A stretch of DNA of 64,000 bases, taken from NCBI RefSeq assembly GCF_000717335.1, contig NZ_JNYZ01000022.1:62001-126000 (forward strand), given 5' to 3'. This document shows positions 34,136-42,321 of the stretch, piece after piece. The stretch's first letter is position 1, and every line of letters starts with the position of its first letter. This DNA comes from Amycolatopsis jejuensis. GTDB taxonomy: Bacteria; Actinomycetota; Actinomycetes; Mycobacteriales; Pseudonocardiaceae. Made by a program: the position numbers and the translations under genes. A model generated the notes under the pieces. The model was not told the origin of the DNA. It did no database searches and was given only the letters and a program-made list of their open reading frames with translations.

Positions 34136-34890
34136 GTCTCGCCGACGACGCAGCCCGCCTCGACGCGCTCGCCGCGAACGTCCCGACGCTCCACCTCCGC
34201 CAGCTCGCCGGAGAGGTGGAGCGCATCGGAGGCATCGTCCAGCAGGTCCTAGGCAACGACGGCGACGTACTGCCGCTGATCAGCCAGACACTGCACGCCA
34301 TCAGCGAAGCCGACGCGACACTCGCCGCGGTCCAGCAGACCATCCGGTCCGTGGCAGCACGCCACGCAGGCCACCCCCAACCCGCGCCGACATCCAAGGC
34401 CCCAGCGCACGAGCCGGCGGCCGCGCCGAAGACCGTCACGGCTCCGGACGGCTCGAACTACCCGCAGGAGGCAGCATGGTGCGCAGACCTGATGCCGAAG
34501 CGCGTCGAGAAAGGCACTGGACAACGCACCATCGGCTACGCCGACGGAAACTTCAACCAATTCACCTCGGGCACCGACAGCACCTACACACCTGCCGCAC
34601 GCGACCGCCTGCTGCGCGCGGGAATCCACCCGGCAGCGGCGACCTTCCTCTCCCGACACGTCGAGATCAAGGCAGCCACCGACCTGATCATGCAGGGAAA
34701 AACGCAGAGCGAACTGGTGATCAACAACGTGCCATGCACCGAGATCAGCCCGACCCGGCCAGGCTGCGCCGAGGCACTGCCCAAGTACCTGCCACGCGGC
34801 ACCTCGCTTACAGTTCACGGCACAGACCGCCAAGGCCGACCCTTCAGCCACACCTACGAGGGAGAAAATGACCGAGACCGCCTTGCCTGA
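34132..34890 (+). CDS. SCP1.201/DddA-like cytosine deaminase toxin
   Basis: The 252-residue protein has a helical N-terminal domain (1-80), a Pro/Ala linker (80-112) and a deaminase domain (about 126-245). The zinc and catalytic residues read HVE (His176, Glu178) and PC...GC (Cys202, Cys212), with VINNVP, then LPKYLPRGTSLTVHG. That is the pattern of the SCP1.201-like branch of the bacterial deaminase toxins, to which DddA, the double-stranded DNA cytosine deaminase, belongs. No secretion signal or large delivery domain is present. The gene overlaps its N-terminal paralogue upstream by 4 bp and the Imm1 gene downstream by 23 bp. Activity on DNA is an inference from the family. Confidence 0.88.
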   Translation: MSLADDAARLDALAANVPTLHLRQLAGEVERIGGIVQQVLGNDGDVLPLISQTLHAISEADATLAAVQQTIRSVAARHAGHPQPAPTSKAPAHEPAAAPKTVTAPDGSNYPQEAAWCADLMPKRVEKGTGQRTIGYADGNFNQFTSGTDSTYTPAARDRLLRAGIHPAAATFLSRHVEIKAATDLIMQGKTQSELVINNVPCTEISPTRPGCAEALPKYLPRGTSLTVHGTDRQGRPFSHTYEGENDRDRLA

Positions 34891-35660
34891 CGCGGACGGC
34901 CACGACGTCGCGGCACTCCTGTCAGTCGGACCGCTGCTCGACCGCATCACCAACGCCGAACACGACCCGGACAAGTTCGGCGTCTGCTGGGTGCTCTACG
35001 CGCAGAACACGCCCGACGACTGCGCCGGAAGCCTCACCGTCGGTGTCCGCGGCGACCGGGGAATGCTGCACTGGTCCGGCGCCGACGGGAGCTGGCTCAA
35101 GCCGGCAAGCGGACTCAACGAGGACGAGGTCACGTACTTCACCTACCTCGGACAACAAGACGCCGCCGAGCCCGGCATGGAGGTGACGCTCTCGACGGTG
35201 CTGGAGGCGGTCGAAGAGTTCCACCGCACGCATCGACGCCCGACCAACGTCGACTGGGTACCGGTTCAACCCGAGAAGAGTGGCAACAACTTGCGCTGAG
35301 GCCGTGACAGTCACCCATTCGTAGCAACGTTGCCGTTTCGACCGTGAAGCGCTGCCCCCGCTCTACGCTCGTATTCACGGGCTCGGCGAGGCATCCCCGG
35401 CTAGTGACGCCGAGCCCGCACCAAACGAAGGTTCCAACGGGCCGAAGGTCCGCCCGCTACTTCCATGGGCCGGTGGCGGGCGGCTCCTAGCGATGTGGCA
35501 AATGTTCGACGGCCGGTCAGATGTGGGCCGGTGCGAACCCCTGTCTGCTCGCGCGGCCCGTCTGACTGGGTGGCACTTTCCCCTGCCCCTCAGGTAACAG
35601 CCAGCGACGATCCAGGGGTGTACGCGCACACACGAGGTCGTTCCGAAACGGCAATGCGCC
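34285..35660 (+). repeat. Inverted repeat A, right (intact) copy
   Basis: This block corresponds to the minus strand of 5658-6949. It spans most of the toxin, the immunity gene and about 360 bp of non-coding DNA after it (35300-35660). No gene is seen in that last part. Its conservation in the decayed copy shows that it belonged to the duplicated unit. Confidence 0.85.
34868..35299 (+). CDS. Imm1-family immunity protein
   Basis: The 143-residue protein fits the Imm1 family, which pairs with SCP1.201-like deaminase toxins and blocks them in the cell that makes them. Supporting text is LPDADGHDVAAL at the start, GMLHWSGADGSWLKPAS, VTYFTYLGQQDAAEPGMEV and the late RRPTNVDWVPVQ motif. It is acidic and has no signal peptide, so it acts in the cytoplasm. 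GAGGGAG stands 4-5 bp before the ATG, inside the end of the toxin gene. The decayed second copy at 5980-6409 differs by a nonsense codon. Confidence 0.87.
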   Translation: MTETALPDADGHDVAALLSVGPLLDRITNAEHDPDKFGVCWVLYAQNTPDDCAGSLTVGVRGDRGMLHWSGADGSWLKPASGLNEDEVTYFTYLGQQDAAEPGMEVTLSTVLEAVEEFHRTHRRPTNVDWVPVQPEKSGNNLR

Positions 35661-35678
35661 TGTCGACGATTCACCCGC

Positions 35679-36467
35679 ATGAGCCTTTACTGCACGCTGT
35701 TGATTGTCGCCGACGATCCCAAGACCACCGACTGGATGTCCGGCTGGTCCGCCATCGCAGGGGTCGCCCTCGCGTCCGCTACTGCCGTCACGGCATTTCT
35801 CGCATGGCTCGCAATGAAAAAAACCAACAAATTGCAAGACGATCAACTTGAAGAACTAAGGTGGACACAGCGACGCCAGCATGCCGCTCTCTTCGGAATT
35901 TGGCTATCGGGCTCAGGGTTGGCCACCAAGGCTTTATATAACAATGCTGGATCACAACCGGTTCGCGATGTTCTCGTCAAATTGACCAGCGAAAATGGAA
36001 ATGACGAAGTTTTGCGACTGCGCAGCCTGGCTCCGACGACAGAACCCGAGGAACTCGACCAAGCCACAAAGGCGGCGAATGACCTGATCGCCCTAGGCCT
36101 TCGGATCAACTACGGCGAGGACTATCGCACTCCGGACGGGTTTGGCGATTGGCACTTCCGCGATGAGACAATCGCGCTGAGATGTCGTGCCCTATCTGAA
36201 ACAATGGAAGTCGACGTCGGCTTCAGGGATGCAGCTGGCAGCTCCTGGACTAGGCTCGACAGCGGCATACTGGTGGAGGAATACCAAAACTGGCGGCCAA
36301 CATCCGACGAACAAGGGATCGCGGTCTGGGAAAAACTAGGCGGAACAGTAGAGGTTGTCCGGCAACAATCGACGCAAAGCGCGAAGCCCGAAATGCCCGG
36401 CAGCGCCCAGTTCCGCGCATTGCGAAAATGGCTCGTCGGCCTGTTCAAGCGGGTCAACAAGAACTAG
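35679..36467 (+). CDS. Membrane-anchored hypothetical protein
   Basis: The 262-residue product has one N-terminal membrane helix (WSAIAGVALASATAVTAFLAWLAM), followed by a coiled-coil-like stretch (KKTNKLQDDQLEELRWTQRRQ) and a cytoplasmic or extracytoplasmic domain I do not recognise. The codon choice is noticeably richer in A and T than its neighbours, a sign of recent arrival. The ATG at 35679 is used, although one at 35736 begins closer to the helix. Only its last 13 codons are present in the decayed left-hand locus. Confidence 0.65.
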   Translation: MSLYCTLLIVADDPKTTDWMSGWSAIAGVALASATAVTAFLAWLAMKKTNKLQDDQLEELRWTQRRQHAALFGIWLSGSGLATKALYNNAGSQPVRDVLVKLTSENGNDEVLRLRSLAPTTEPEELDQATKAANDLIALGLRINYGEDYRTPDGFGDWHFRDETIALRCRALSETMEVDVGFRDAAGSSWTRLDSGILVEEYQNWRPTSDEQGIAVWEKLGGTVEVVRQQSTQSAKPEMPGSAQFRALRKWLVGLFKRVNKN

Positions 36468-36625
36468 TTTTCTCGTCTGGCGAAACACGTAAGATTCGTC
36501 GTCCTTGTGTCTCCCGAGGCTTGCCAATCCCCAGTTCCACCGCCGCGGCGAACCAAGGTGATGCGACAGGGACGCGCAGGGCGCTGGTTTCCTCGAACCT
36601 CCGCGCCGGTCGCGGTCGCTCTTGC
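36428..36625 (+). repeat. Inverted repeat B, right copy
   Basis: This pairs with 4589-4786 on the opposite strand. It holds the end of the membrane protein gene and about 160 bp beyond it. The conservation of that non-coding part suggests a decayed gene end or a functional signal. I see no gene in 36468-36803. Confidence 0.7.
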
Positions 36626-36803
36626 GTGTGCCTGAAGTGACCAGCAGCCGGTCGTGCTGGACATGGAGGGTGAACACCGAAGGCCCGCCCCGACGCTGGT
36701 TCGGCACACCGGCCCGTGGTCGAACACGTCGCCTCGTCAAGGCAGTCAACCAGTACAATGCAGTTTGCAGCCTTGTTCCCCCCTAAAGAGAAAGGCCGGC
36801 CAG

Positions 36804-37106
36804 ATGCCAGAGTCGGCGAAGAACGCCAGGACGTATCTGGCCCCCTTGGACGCGCTGGAAGCCATCGCGGCAAAGCTGGCAGACGCCGAGGATGATGTCC
36901 GGAAGTCCAGGCATGTCAAGGAAATTGCCGAGCTGGAGCACGACCGAGCACTCCGGAAGGCGAACGATCTGAAGAAGGAACGGCGGGCTTTGGTCCGCGC
37001 GGCAAAGGTAGCCGATCCGACGCTGACAACCCGGGTGATTGGCGCGTCGGCTCGGCTCAGCTCGACCGCGGTCAGCAAGATCCTCGACCGGGACGAGAAC
37101 GCTTGA
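36804..37106 (+). CDS. Small coiled-coil/HTH-like protein
   Basis: The 100-residue product is charged and helical (AKLADAEDDVRKSRHVKEIA, then EHDRALRKANDLKKERRAL). It ends with TRVIGASARLSSTAVSKIL, which looks like a helix-turn-helix. A DNA-binding role is plausible but not proven. GAGAAAGG lies about 9 bp before the ATG. A broken copy lies at 4447-4575. Confidence 0.6.
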   Translation: MPESAKNARTYLAPLDALEAIAAKLADAEDDVRKSRHVKEIAELEHDRALRKANDLKKERRALVRAAKVADPTLTTRVIGASARLSSTAVSKILDRDENA

Positions 37107-37147
37107 CCTCAGGATAGGCCTGTCCCCCTTATCGTAGCCGGCCTCGG

Positions 37148-37840
37148 TCAGTCGGCACGCTCCCATTCGAACGTGGCACCGATCGAGTACCGGCCATCGT
37201 CATCGGGCGATATCCGATCCGGCAGGTAACCGTCTTCGGCGATGTACTGGTAATCGACCAGGACGACTGTGTCACCGTCCCAGTAAGCATCAACGGAGCC
37301 GTCACGACAGTCTGCAGCAGTGGCGTTCAGCCAGGCGACGACCGCTTCTGCGACAGGGCGGCGGAACCTCGGGCACCCTGCCCTGCTCCATCCATGGGTG
37401 GCCGAGGCGAGGGCGGGAAAGGCGGGGTCGGTGCCGCAAATGTTGATCGTGACGAGAATTTCGTCGGGTTCCGTGGTGAGCCGCGCGGTGCCGTCGAGCA
37501 CCGTGGAGTCGGCCAGCGGCGCGGTGAGCTCCCAATGCCATGTTCGGTAGCCGATGGGGTAACGGCCGTTGTCGTCCGGGTTGGTCCGTTCCGTCTCGGC
37601 TCCGGTGGCTGCTTGAACGGTCAGTGTCTCGCTGTCGAAGCGTGCGGTATCGGGCCAGGTACTGGGATGGCGCGTGTGCATCCCGGTGAGCCAGCGCGCG
37701 ACGGCCTCCGCGACCGGGCGCCGGAATCGGGGCACAGCAAAGCCATTCCAACGTTTGTCGTCGACGATGGCCGGGAACGCCTGCATGCCGTGGGCGAGGG
37801 TGACGTATACCTCGCCGTCCGCGGCGGGAACTGTGCACAT
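37148..37840 (-). CDS. Hypothetical protein with an internal duplication
   Basis: The 230-residue protein contains two related halves: PRFRRPVAEAVARWL near residue 35 and PRFRRPVAEAVVAWL near 150. Each is followed by an acidic stretch with DDxGRY(P/S)IG. That points to a gene duplication within the protein. I do not recognise a domain. AGGA stands 6 bp before the ATG at 37840, which is preferred over an upstream in-frame ATG. It is the last gene of the leftward accessory operon. Confidence 0.62.
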   Translation of the reverse strand: MCTVPAADGEVYVTLAHGMQAFPAIVDDKRWNGFAVPRFRRPVAEAVARWLTGMHTRHPSTWPDTARFDSETLTVQAATGAETERTNPDDNGRYPIGYRTWHWELTAPLADSTVLDGTARLTTEPDEILVTINICGTDPAFPALASATHGWSRAGCPRFRRPVAEAVVAWLNATAADCRDGSVDAYWDGDTVVLVDYQYIAEDGYLPDRISPDDDGRYSIGATFEWERAD

Positions 37841-37885
37841 GGTGGGTCCTTTCATTCCGGTCAAGGGGTCATCGGCATCTGCCGG

Positions 37886-38368
37886 TTAGGCCGGATCGTT
37901 GTTGCCTGTTTCCCTAAGGGGTGGGATGGCGCAGAGCGGGCCGGTGATGTTCCGCCGGAGAGCGCGATAGCGAATCTGGAGCTGTGTGCGGGCGGCGGGT
38001 GGCAACGAATGGCCGGTGTGACGGATATGGGTTGCTGCCACGCGCTCGATCACCTTCAGCCACTTGTTGCGCGCGATCAGCGCGGCGCAGTCCTGGCACG
38101 CGGCCCAGTCGCCGCTGCTGGCTTGGCTGCGGTCGTCGGGGTAGAGGAAATCCCGGGCTGGAAGGATGAACGCGGGGATGCCGTCGAAGCAGAAATCGCA
38201 CCGGCCGCCGCGGAATCCGTGTGGTGCGTCTATGGGTACCGGATCGTGGTCGAGGTCTTGCGCGGCGTCGGCGCGGGTGTGCAGGTAGCGCACGCCGTCC
38301 TCGCTCCACTCGACATCCAGGACGAAGCGGCAGACCGTGCACACCATCACGACATCGGACTCAGCCAT
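37886..38368 (-). CDS. Zinc-ribbon-like hypothetical protein
   Basis: The 160-residue product has Cys pairs CTVC, CDFC and CQDC, suggesting zinc binding. It has no similarity that I recognise beyond short phage and plasmid proteins. It overlaps the gene upstream by 8 bp. The start is the ATG at 38368. Confidence 0.6.
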   Translation of the reverse strand: MAESDVVMVCTVCRFVLDVEWSEDGVRYLHTRADAAQDLDHDPVPIDAPHGFRGGRCDFCFDGIPAFILPARDFLYPDDRSQASSGDWAACQDCAALIARNKWLKVIERVAATHIRHTGHSLPPAARTQLQIRYRALRRNITGPLCAIPPLRETGNNDPA

Positions 38369-38960
38369 GAGTCGGCCCTGCCAGCGTGCCGAACTGACGT
38401 GCAGCCAGCAGAGCTTGCGCGTCCGGGAGACGTACGCTCAGCTCGATCGTCTCGTCGTCATGGATCCGAGCGATGCCGGATGCGCCGCTGAAGGTGACGA
38501 AGGGTATGCCGCCATACTCGGCAACCTCGCCACCGAGCAGCCGGGCGAGTTGCGTCATCAGCTTGTCTCGACGTTCCCGCAATTCCTTTGCAGCGGCGTG
38601 GCGTCGGCACGCTTCCCGGAGCGCGGGCCGGTAGTCTGGCAGCAGTCGCCGGGTGATCTCGTGCGCGGTACGGCGCGCGGAGCTGGTCGGCGCCACCGTG
38701 ATCACGTATCGTGCGCCCGGGTCCGGCTGGAACCACATCAACCCGGTGTCGAACGCGCCGCGCACGACAAGCCGCCCTTTGTGGCTGGTGTGCCGCCCGT
38801 CGAGCCGGAGGTGCAGCCGTTCACCGGCTGGGCCGACGACGAACGCATCGTGATTGTTTACGTGGTACCCCGGCGCACTCGCCCAGCCATCACCCAGCTC
38901 GTGGGCGATGGCAGACGCCATCTGGTCGATTCCGTCGACGCGGACTTCCCCGTTCATCAC
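38361..38960 (-). CDS. Hypothetical protein of the accessory operon
   Basis: The 199-residue protein is soluble, with a beta-rich first half (LHLRLDGRHTSHKGRLVVRG, then YVITVAP) and a helical, charged second half (REACRRHAAAKELRERRDKL). I do not recognise the family. It overlaps the upstream gene by 4 bp (ATGA) and the downstream one by 8 bp, so all three are probably translated together. Confidence 0.6.
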   Translation of the reverse strand: MMNGEVRVDGIDQMASAIAHELGDGWASAPGYHVNNHDAFVVGPAGERLHLRLDGRHTSHKGRLVVRGAFDTGLMWFQPDPGARYVITVAPTSSARRTAHEITRRLLPDYRPALREACRRHAAAKELRERRDKLMTQLARLLGGEVAEYGGIPFVTFSGASGIARIHDDETIELSVRLPDAQALLAARQFGTLAGPTHG

Positions 38961-39268
38961 CGCCTCCCGTGATCGTGCAGGACGGCGTCCAGGTCGGCGC
39001 AGAAGTTGTCCGCGTCAGTGGCGCCAGGGAAGGTCAGCACCGCATCGACCAGGAGCAGTGCCAGCGCCGCGGCGGTCGGCGGGTCCAGGAGGTCTGCGTC
39101 GGCCCGTGCTGCTTCGCAGCCGACGGGGTCGCCGCACTCGCATCCGTCGTTGAACGCACTGACATAGCCCGCCAACGGGCGGTCATTGATGCAGAGCGGG
39201 TCGATCTCCCACCCATGGCCACCTGCGGACAGGTACACGGATACGTGTTGGTCAATGGTGTGGTCCAT
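38957..39268 (-). CDS. Small acidic hypothetical protein
   Basis: The 103-residue product starts MDHTIDQHVSVYLSAGGHGW, has CECGDPVGCEAAR near residue 43 (three Cys) and ends in an acidic helical stretch. No family is recognised. The ATG at 39268 has a GAAGG site 7 bp upstream. It follows the 71-residue gene after 2 bp. Confidence 0.58.
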   Translation of the reverse strand: MDHTIDQHVSVYLSAGGHGWEIDPLCINDRPLAGYVSAFNDGCECGDPVGCEAARADADLLDPPTAAALALLLVDAVLTFPGATDADNFCADLDAVLHDHGRR

Positions 39269-39270
39269 GT

Positions 39271-39486
39271 CTATGCCTTCTTCCATGCGTCGGGTAGTCC
39301 GCCGCCGTTGCTGATCCAGGTGTCCAGTTCGGCGAATTTGTCGGCCACCGCGACGCGGTGGTCGTCGGCCAGTTCGAACAGGTCGGCCGCCTTCATTCCG
39401 GTGTCCAGGTCTTCGGCTTCGGCGGTCACGTCCGCGATCTCGGCGAGGAGTTCGCGTATTTCGGCAAGGGTCGTGTTGGGGTCCAT
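39271..39486 (-). CDS. Small acidic helical protein
   Basis: The 71-residue product is acidic and helical (TLAEIRELLAEIADVTAEAE, then FELADDHRVAVADKFAEL). GGGAGG stands 7 bp before the ATG at 39486. I do not recognise it. It lies between the clamp-like protein and another small gene on the same strand. Confidence 0.6.
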   Translation of the reverse strand: MDPNTTLAEIRELLAEIADVTAEAEDLDTGMKAADLFELADDHRVAVADKFAELDTWISNGGGLPDAWKKA

Positions 39487-39515
39487 CGGGGTCCTCCCTT
39501 TGGTGTTGGGGTGGC

Positions 39516-40151
39516 TCACCACGACTGCGGTAGCCACGCGTCGTCGTCGACCTGGTTGCGTACCGGCATGACCCAGGCGCGGTAGTCCTCGCCGATGCGC
39601 ACGTGCATGGGCCGGGTGTCGTCGTTCTGCCGCAGTTCGAGGTACGCCGAGCTGCCCCGGCCGCCGCGCCGCTTGGCGATCGCGCAGAAGTCCGCGAGAT
39701 ACGACCCGTCGATCGCGCCCGGCGCGGTGCCCGCGGGCAGCTCATCCCTGCACGCGTTGTGGATCTCGGGATAGGTGTATTCGTCGACCAGGCGGACGGA
39801 GTGCGTCACGGCGAAGTCGGTGAATGTCATGGTGTCGTGGTCGACGGTGAGGCGCAGGAGTTGCGCGCGCCGGAGTGTCGAGGCCAGCGCCTTGACATCC
39901 GTTGCGTGGATGAACACCACGCGCGGCAGGTCGCCGTCCACGCGGACGCGTGCGTGTGCCGCGCGGTAGCGGTCGCTTGACCAGCCGTGCAGGTACCTGC
40001 CCTCGGTGTGCAGCCGGATCAGCCCGAGCACCGGGGTCGTGGTGTCGGTTGTGGCGGTGCGCGCGAGGTCGGCGAGCATACCGACGACGTCCGCGCCGCG
40101 GGTGGTGTCGATGGTTGCCGCTGTAGCGGGCTTCTCGATTGCCTGTGTCAT
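39516..40151 (-). CDS. Possible sliding-clamp-like (DnaN-fold) protein
   Basis: The 211-residue product has segments that resemble one repeat of the DNA polymerase III beta clamp: TTPVLGLIRLHTEGRYLHG, then WSSDRYRAAHARV (compare the TDRYRLA text of DnaN) and VVFIHATDVKALASTLRR. The later part has LRLTVDHDTMTFTDFA. It is about half of a normal clamp, so it would need to oligomerise. The match is by pattern only and may be wrong. The ATG at 40151 is preceded by GAGAGG. It lies in an operon with DUF932, common in phages and plasmids. Confidence 0.5.
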   Translation of the reverse strand: MTQAIEKPATAATIDTTRGADVVGMLADLARTATTDTTTPVLGLIRLHTEGRYLHGWSSDRYRAAHARVRVDGDLPRVVFIHATDVKALASTLRRAQLLRLTVDHDTMTFTDFAVTHSVRLVDEYTYPEIHNACRDELPAGTAPGAIDGSYLADFCAIAKRRGGRGSSAYLELRQNDDTRPMHVRIGEDYRAWVMPVRNQVDDDAWLPQSW

Positions 40152-40250
40152 GACCTCTCCCGGACAGTGGTGGGATAGGCCGACATTCCGTGTCGGCCAC
40201 GGCGTCCGGGCGAGCAAGGTTCTCGCCCGGCACCGTGATCGCACGGGCGG

Positions 40251-41270
40251 TCAGGCCAGCGACGCGAGCACCGTGTCCAACGTGGCCACGGTTTGCGCGT
40301 CCAGCTTGTCCACGCCACCGGTCACCGCGCGGACCATGTTCCGTTCAGGCCGCGACGCGCCACGCACCGGCTGTGCGTGGTGGGTGTAGGTGTTCACCGC
40401 CTGCACCACGCCATAGGCGGTGTTCTTCCACGGGGCCGCGCGGTGGTCGAAGTTCCACAGCCGCGACAGCTCGGCGCGCTCGGCCTCCGCCATCGTGGTG
40501 GCGCGCTTGCTCTTGCCCTCGATCGGGGCGTGCGCGTCCAGGAACGCGCGCCAGGCCTTGTCGCTGACCTCGGTTTCGCACAGCGCCTTGACCTCTGCGG
40601 CGAAGTCGTCGGCGACGGTGTGCACGATCGCCAGCGCGTCACGGACCTCGGTCATCCGCAGGTTGCTGTACTTGCTGTGTTTGATCTTGACTTGCTGCCC
40701 GTGCTCGTGCAGCCCGGCCGCGAGCGTGTTGTCACACACGACCACGGTCACGGTGCGCTTGTATGTCGTGGCTAGCGATCCGTCCAGCGACGTGCACGCC
40801 AGCAGGTTCGGCCGGAACTCCACCCCCTCGGGCGTGGTGATGTTCTCCGGCACCTCGACACTCACCCACGCCTGCGCGCCGCCCTTGAGCAGACCGGCGG
40901 ACCCGATGTGCAGGTCGTCGTCGAGGATCGTGGCGACGTTGGACACCAGCCAGTCGCGGTACTGGTGAATCGCGTAACCGTCGGCGAAGTAGCCGAAGAT
41001 CGCGCCCGTGTCGGCGCGACCGACCGGGAACCGCTTGGTGTCCTCGACCACCGCGATGTCGTCGCCGTGGGTGAACGACACCAGCGAGGTGCCCTTGACC
41101 GCGTCCCAGTAGAACAGGCGCCGGTTGACGTCCTCGACGGGAATCGCGCCCGGGTAGTGGTTGGGCTCCGCAGTCTGGTCGGACGCGCGGTAGTGCCACG
41201 CCTTGCCGCGCTTCTCGGTGAACCCGACCAGCGTGTTCGTGTTCAGCCACGTCAATGTTTCCTTGGACAT
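40251..41270 (-). CDS. DUF932-domain phage/plasmid-like protein
   Basis: The 339-residue protein fits the DUF932 family (phage/plasmid-related, TIGR03299-like): ETLTWLNTNTLVGFTEKRG at the start, LFYWDAVKGTSLVSF, AWVSVEVPENITTPEGVEF, then the conserved RTVTVVVCDNTLAAGL and KIKHSKYSNLRM. The family is widespread on plasmids and phages and its biochemical role is unsettled. GGGAGA precedes the ATG. It is the largest gene of the leftward accessory operon. Confidence 0.85.
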   Translation of the reverse strand: MSKETLTWLNTNTLVGFTEKRGKAWHYRASDQTAEPNHYPGAIPVEDVNRRLFYWDAVKGTSLVSFTHGDDIAVVEDTKRFPVGRADTGAIFGYFADGYAIHQYRDWLVSNVATILDDDLHIGSAGLLKGGAQAWVSVEVPENITTPEGVEFRPNLLACTSLDGSLATTYKRTVTVVVCDNTLAAGLHEHGQQVKIKHSKYSNLRMTEVRDALAIVHTVADDFAAEVKALCETEVSDKAWRAFLDAHAPIEGKSKRATTMAEAERAELSRLWNFDHRAAPWKNTAYGVVQAVNTYTHHAQPVRGASRPERNMVRAVTGGVDKLDAQTVATLDTVLASLA

Positions 41271-41357
41271 GATGTTCTCCCTTGCTCGCCCTAGTTGGCG
41301 TGGCCGCGTCCTTCCGGACGGTCGCGACCAAACCCACTCGGTGCAAGGGGCACCGCC

Positions 41358-41723
41358 TCACGCGTGCAGCTGCTCCACGTAGTACGGGCCCGCGTAGCGC
41401 GTCCACCGACGTGACACCACCGCCACGATCGCGGCCCACAACCGGGGACTGAACCCCGGTGAATCGCGCTCCACGTGTGCGCTGCGCTCGGTCAGCACAC
41501 CCTCGGGGTTCTCGTACGGGTCCAGCTCGGACAGCCAGGTGAACCGCCCGACCGGGCCCGATTCGGATGGATCGCCGAAGCCTTCACGGTCCAGCCAGTC
41601 CGCGCACTCGCGCGCGGAGTCGAACGTGCGCGATTCCGTGTCCTCGCCGATGCGTTCGCGTTCCTCGTCTCCCTCGTTCCACGGCGCATACTGCGCGCTG
41701 TGAACGTCAATCGCGATCTTCAC
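41358..41723 (-). CDS. Small acidic hypothetical protein
   Basis: The 121-residue protein starts MKIAIDVHSAQYAPWNEG, is rich in Glu and Asp through the middle, and ends with an aromatic stretch (RRWTRYAGPYYVEQLHA). No domain is recognised. AGGAGGGAC stands before the ATG. Genes of this size and charge near DUF932 are often anti-defence or anti-restriction candidates, but I have no direct support for that here. Confidence 0.6.
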   Translation of the reverse strand: MKIAIDVHSAQYAPWNEGDEERERIGEDTESRTFDSARECADWLDREGFGDPSESGPVGRFTWLSELDPYENPEGVLTERSAHVERDSPGFSPRLWAAIVAVVSRRWTRYAGPYYVEQLHA

Positions 41724-41744
41724 TGTCCCTCCTTCTGGATTGAG

Positions 41745-42146
41745 CTAGCAGGCGTGCACCCGGCCTCCGGTCAGGTACAGACCGTCGCCGCTATAGACCT
41801 TTGCCGCCCGGTGCAGCCGGTCGCCGACGTCACCGAGTCCGCGATCCCAGAACCCGGTGCCGTGTCCCGCGCGGGACAGCGCGAAGTCGTGGCCGAGGTC
41901 GGCCCACTCGCGCTGTTCGGCCGCGCGGGTCAGGTCAGCATGCTGTGCCGCAACGAAGCCCGTCGCGTCCCGCACGAGCTCCTTGAGCGCGTCCCACGTG
42001 AGCAGGCCGCGCAACTCCGCGGGCGATGCGGCCGGGCGGAAATCGCTCGCGTCCGGGTCGCTGTCCGCGTCGAACGTGTTCACTCCCACCATGCTGTCGA
42101 TATAGCCATCGATGAAGGCATGGCGAGCTTCGCGGGAGTCATTCAC
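41745..42146 (-). CDS. Hypothetical protein of the accessory operon
   Basis: The 133-residue product begins VNDSREARHAFIDGYIDSM (GTG start), then has a helical middle (LTWDALKELVRDATGFVAAQ) and ends GDGLYLTGGRVHAC. The frame extends upstream to 42266, but GAGGGAG about 9 bp before the GTG at 42146 and the overlap with the 60-residue gene upstream support the shorter form. Function is not recognised. Confidence 0.55.
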   Translation of the reverse strand: MNDSREARHAFIDGYIDSMVGVNTFDADSDPDASDFRPAASPAELRGLLTWDALKELVRDATGFVAAQHADLTRAAEQREWADLGHDFALSRAGHGTGFWDRGLGDVGDRLHRAAKVYSGDGLYLTGGRVHAC

Positions 42147-42321
42147 TGCTATGCACTCCCTCGCGACCCCGCTCGTCCGGGACCAGGTAAGCCCGCACGA
42201 AGCGGCAGCCAGGACGCCGGACCAGCCACCGCGCCAGCACATCCGGAACACCCACGAAAAGCCCAAGCGGACGGCGGAACCCCGCCTCTCCCCACGGGGC
42301 GATCATGAAGATGAGTTTCAT
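42139..42321 (-). CDS. 60-residue basic protein, first gene of the accessory operon
   Basis: The short frame MKLIFMIAPWGEAGFRRPLG has AGGGG 8 bp before the ATG. Its 60 residues are basic, with a hydrophobic start. The stop overlaps the start of the next gene, which suggests linked translation. It may be a leader peptide or a small protein of its own. Confidence 0.5.
   Translation of the reverse strand: MKLIFMIAPWGEAGFRRPLGLFVGVPDVLARWLVRRPGCRFVRAYLVPDERGREGVHSSE

Noticed and set aside
37394..38491. A 365-codon plus-strand frame in the accessory operon
   Set aside because: It overlaps three tightly spaced minus-strand genes with good ribosome sites, and its text is of the shadow type.
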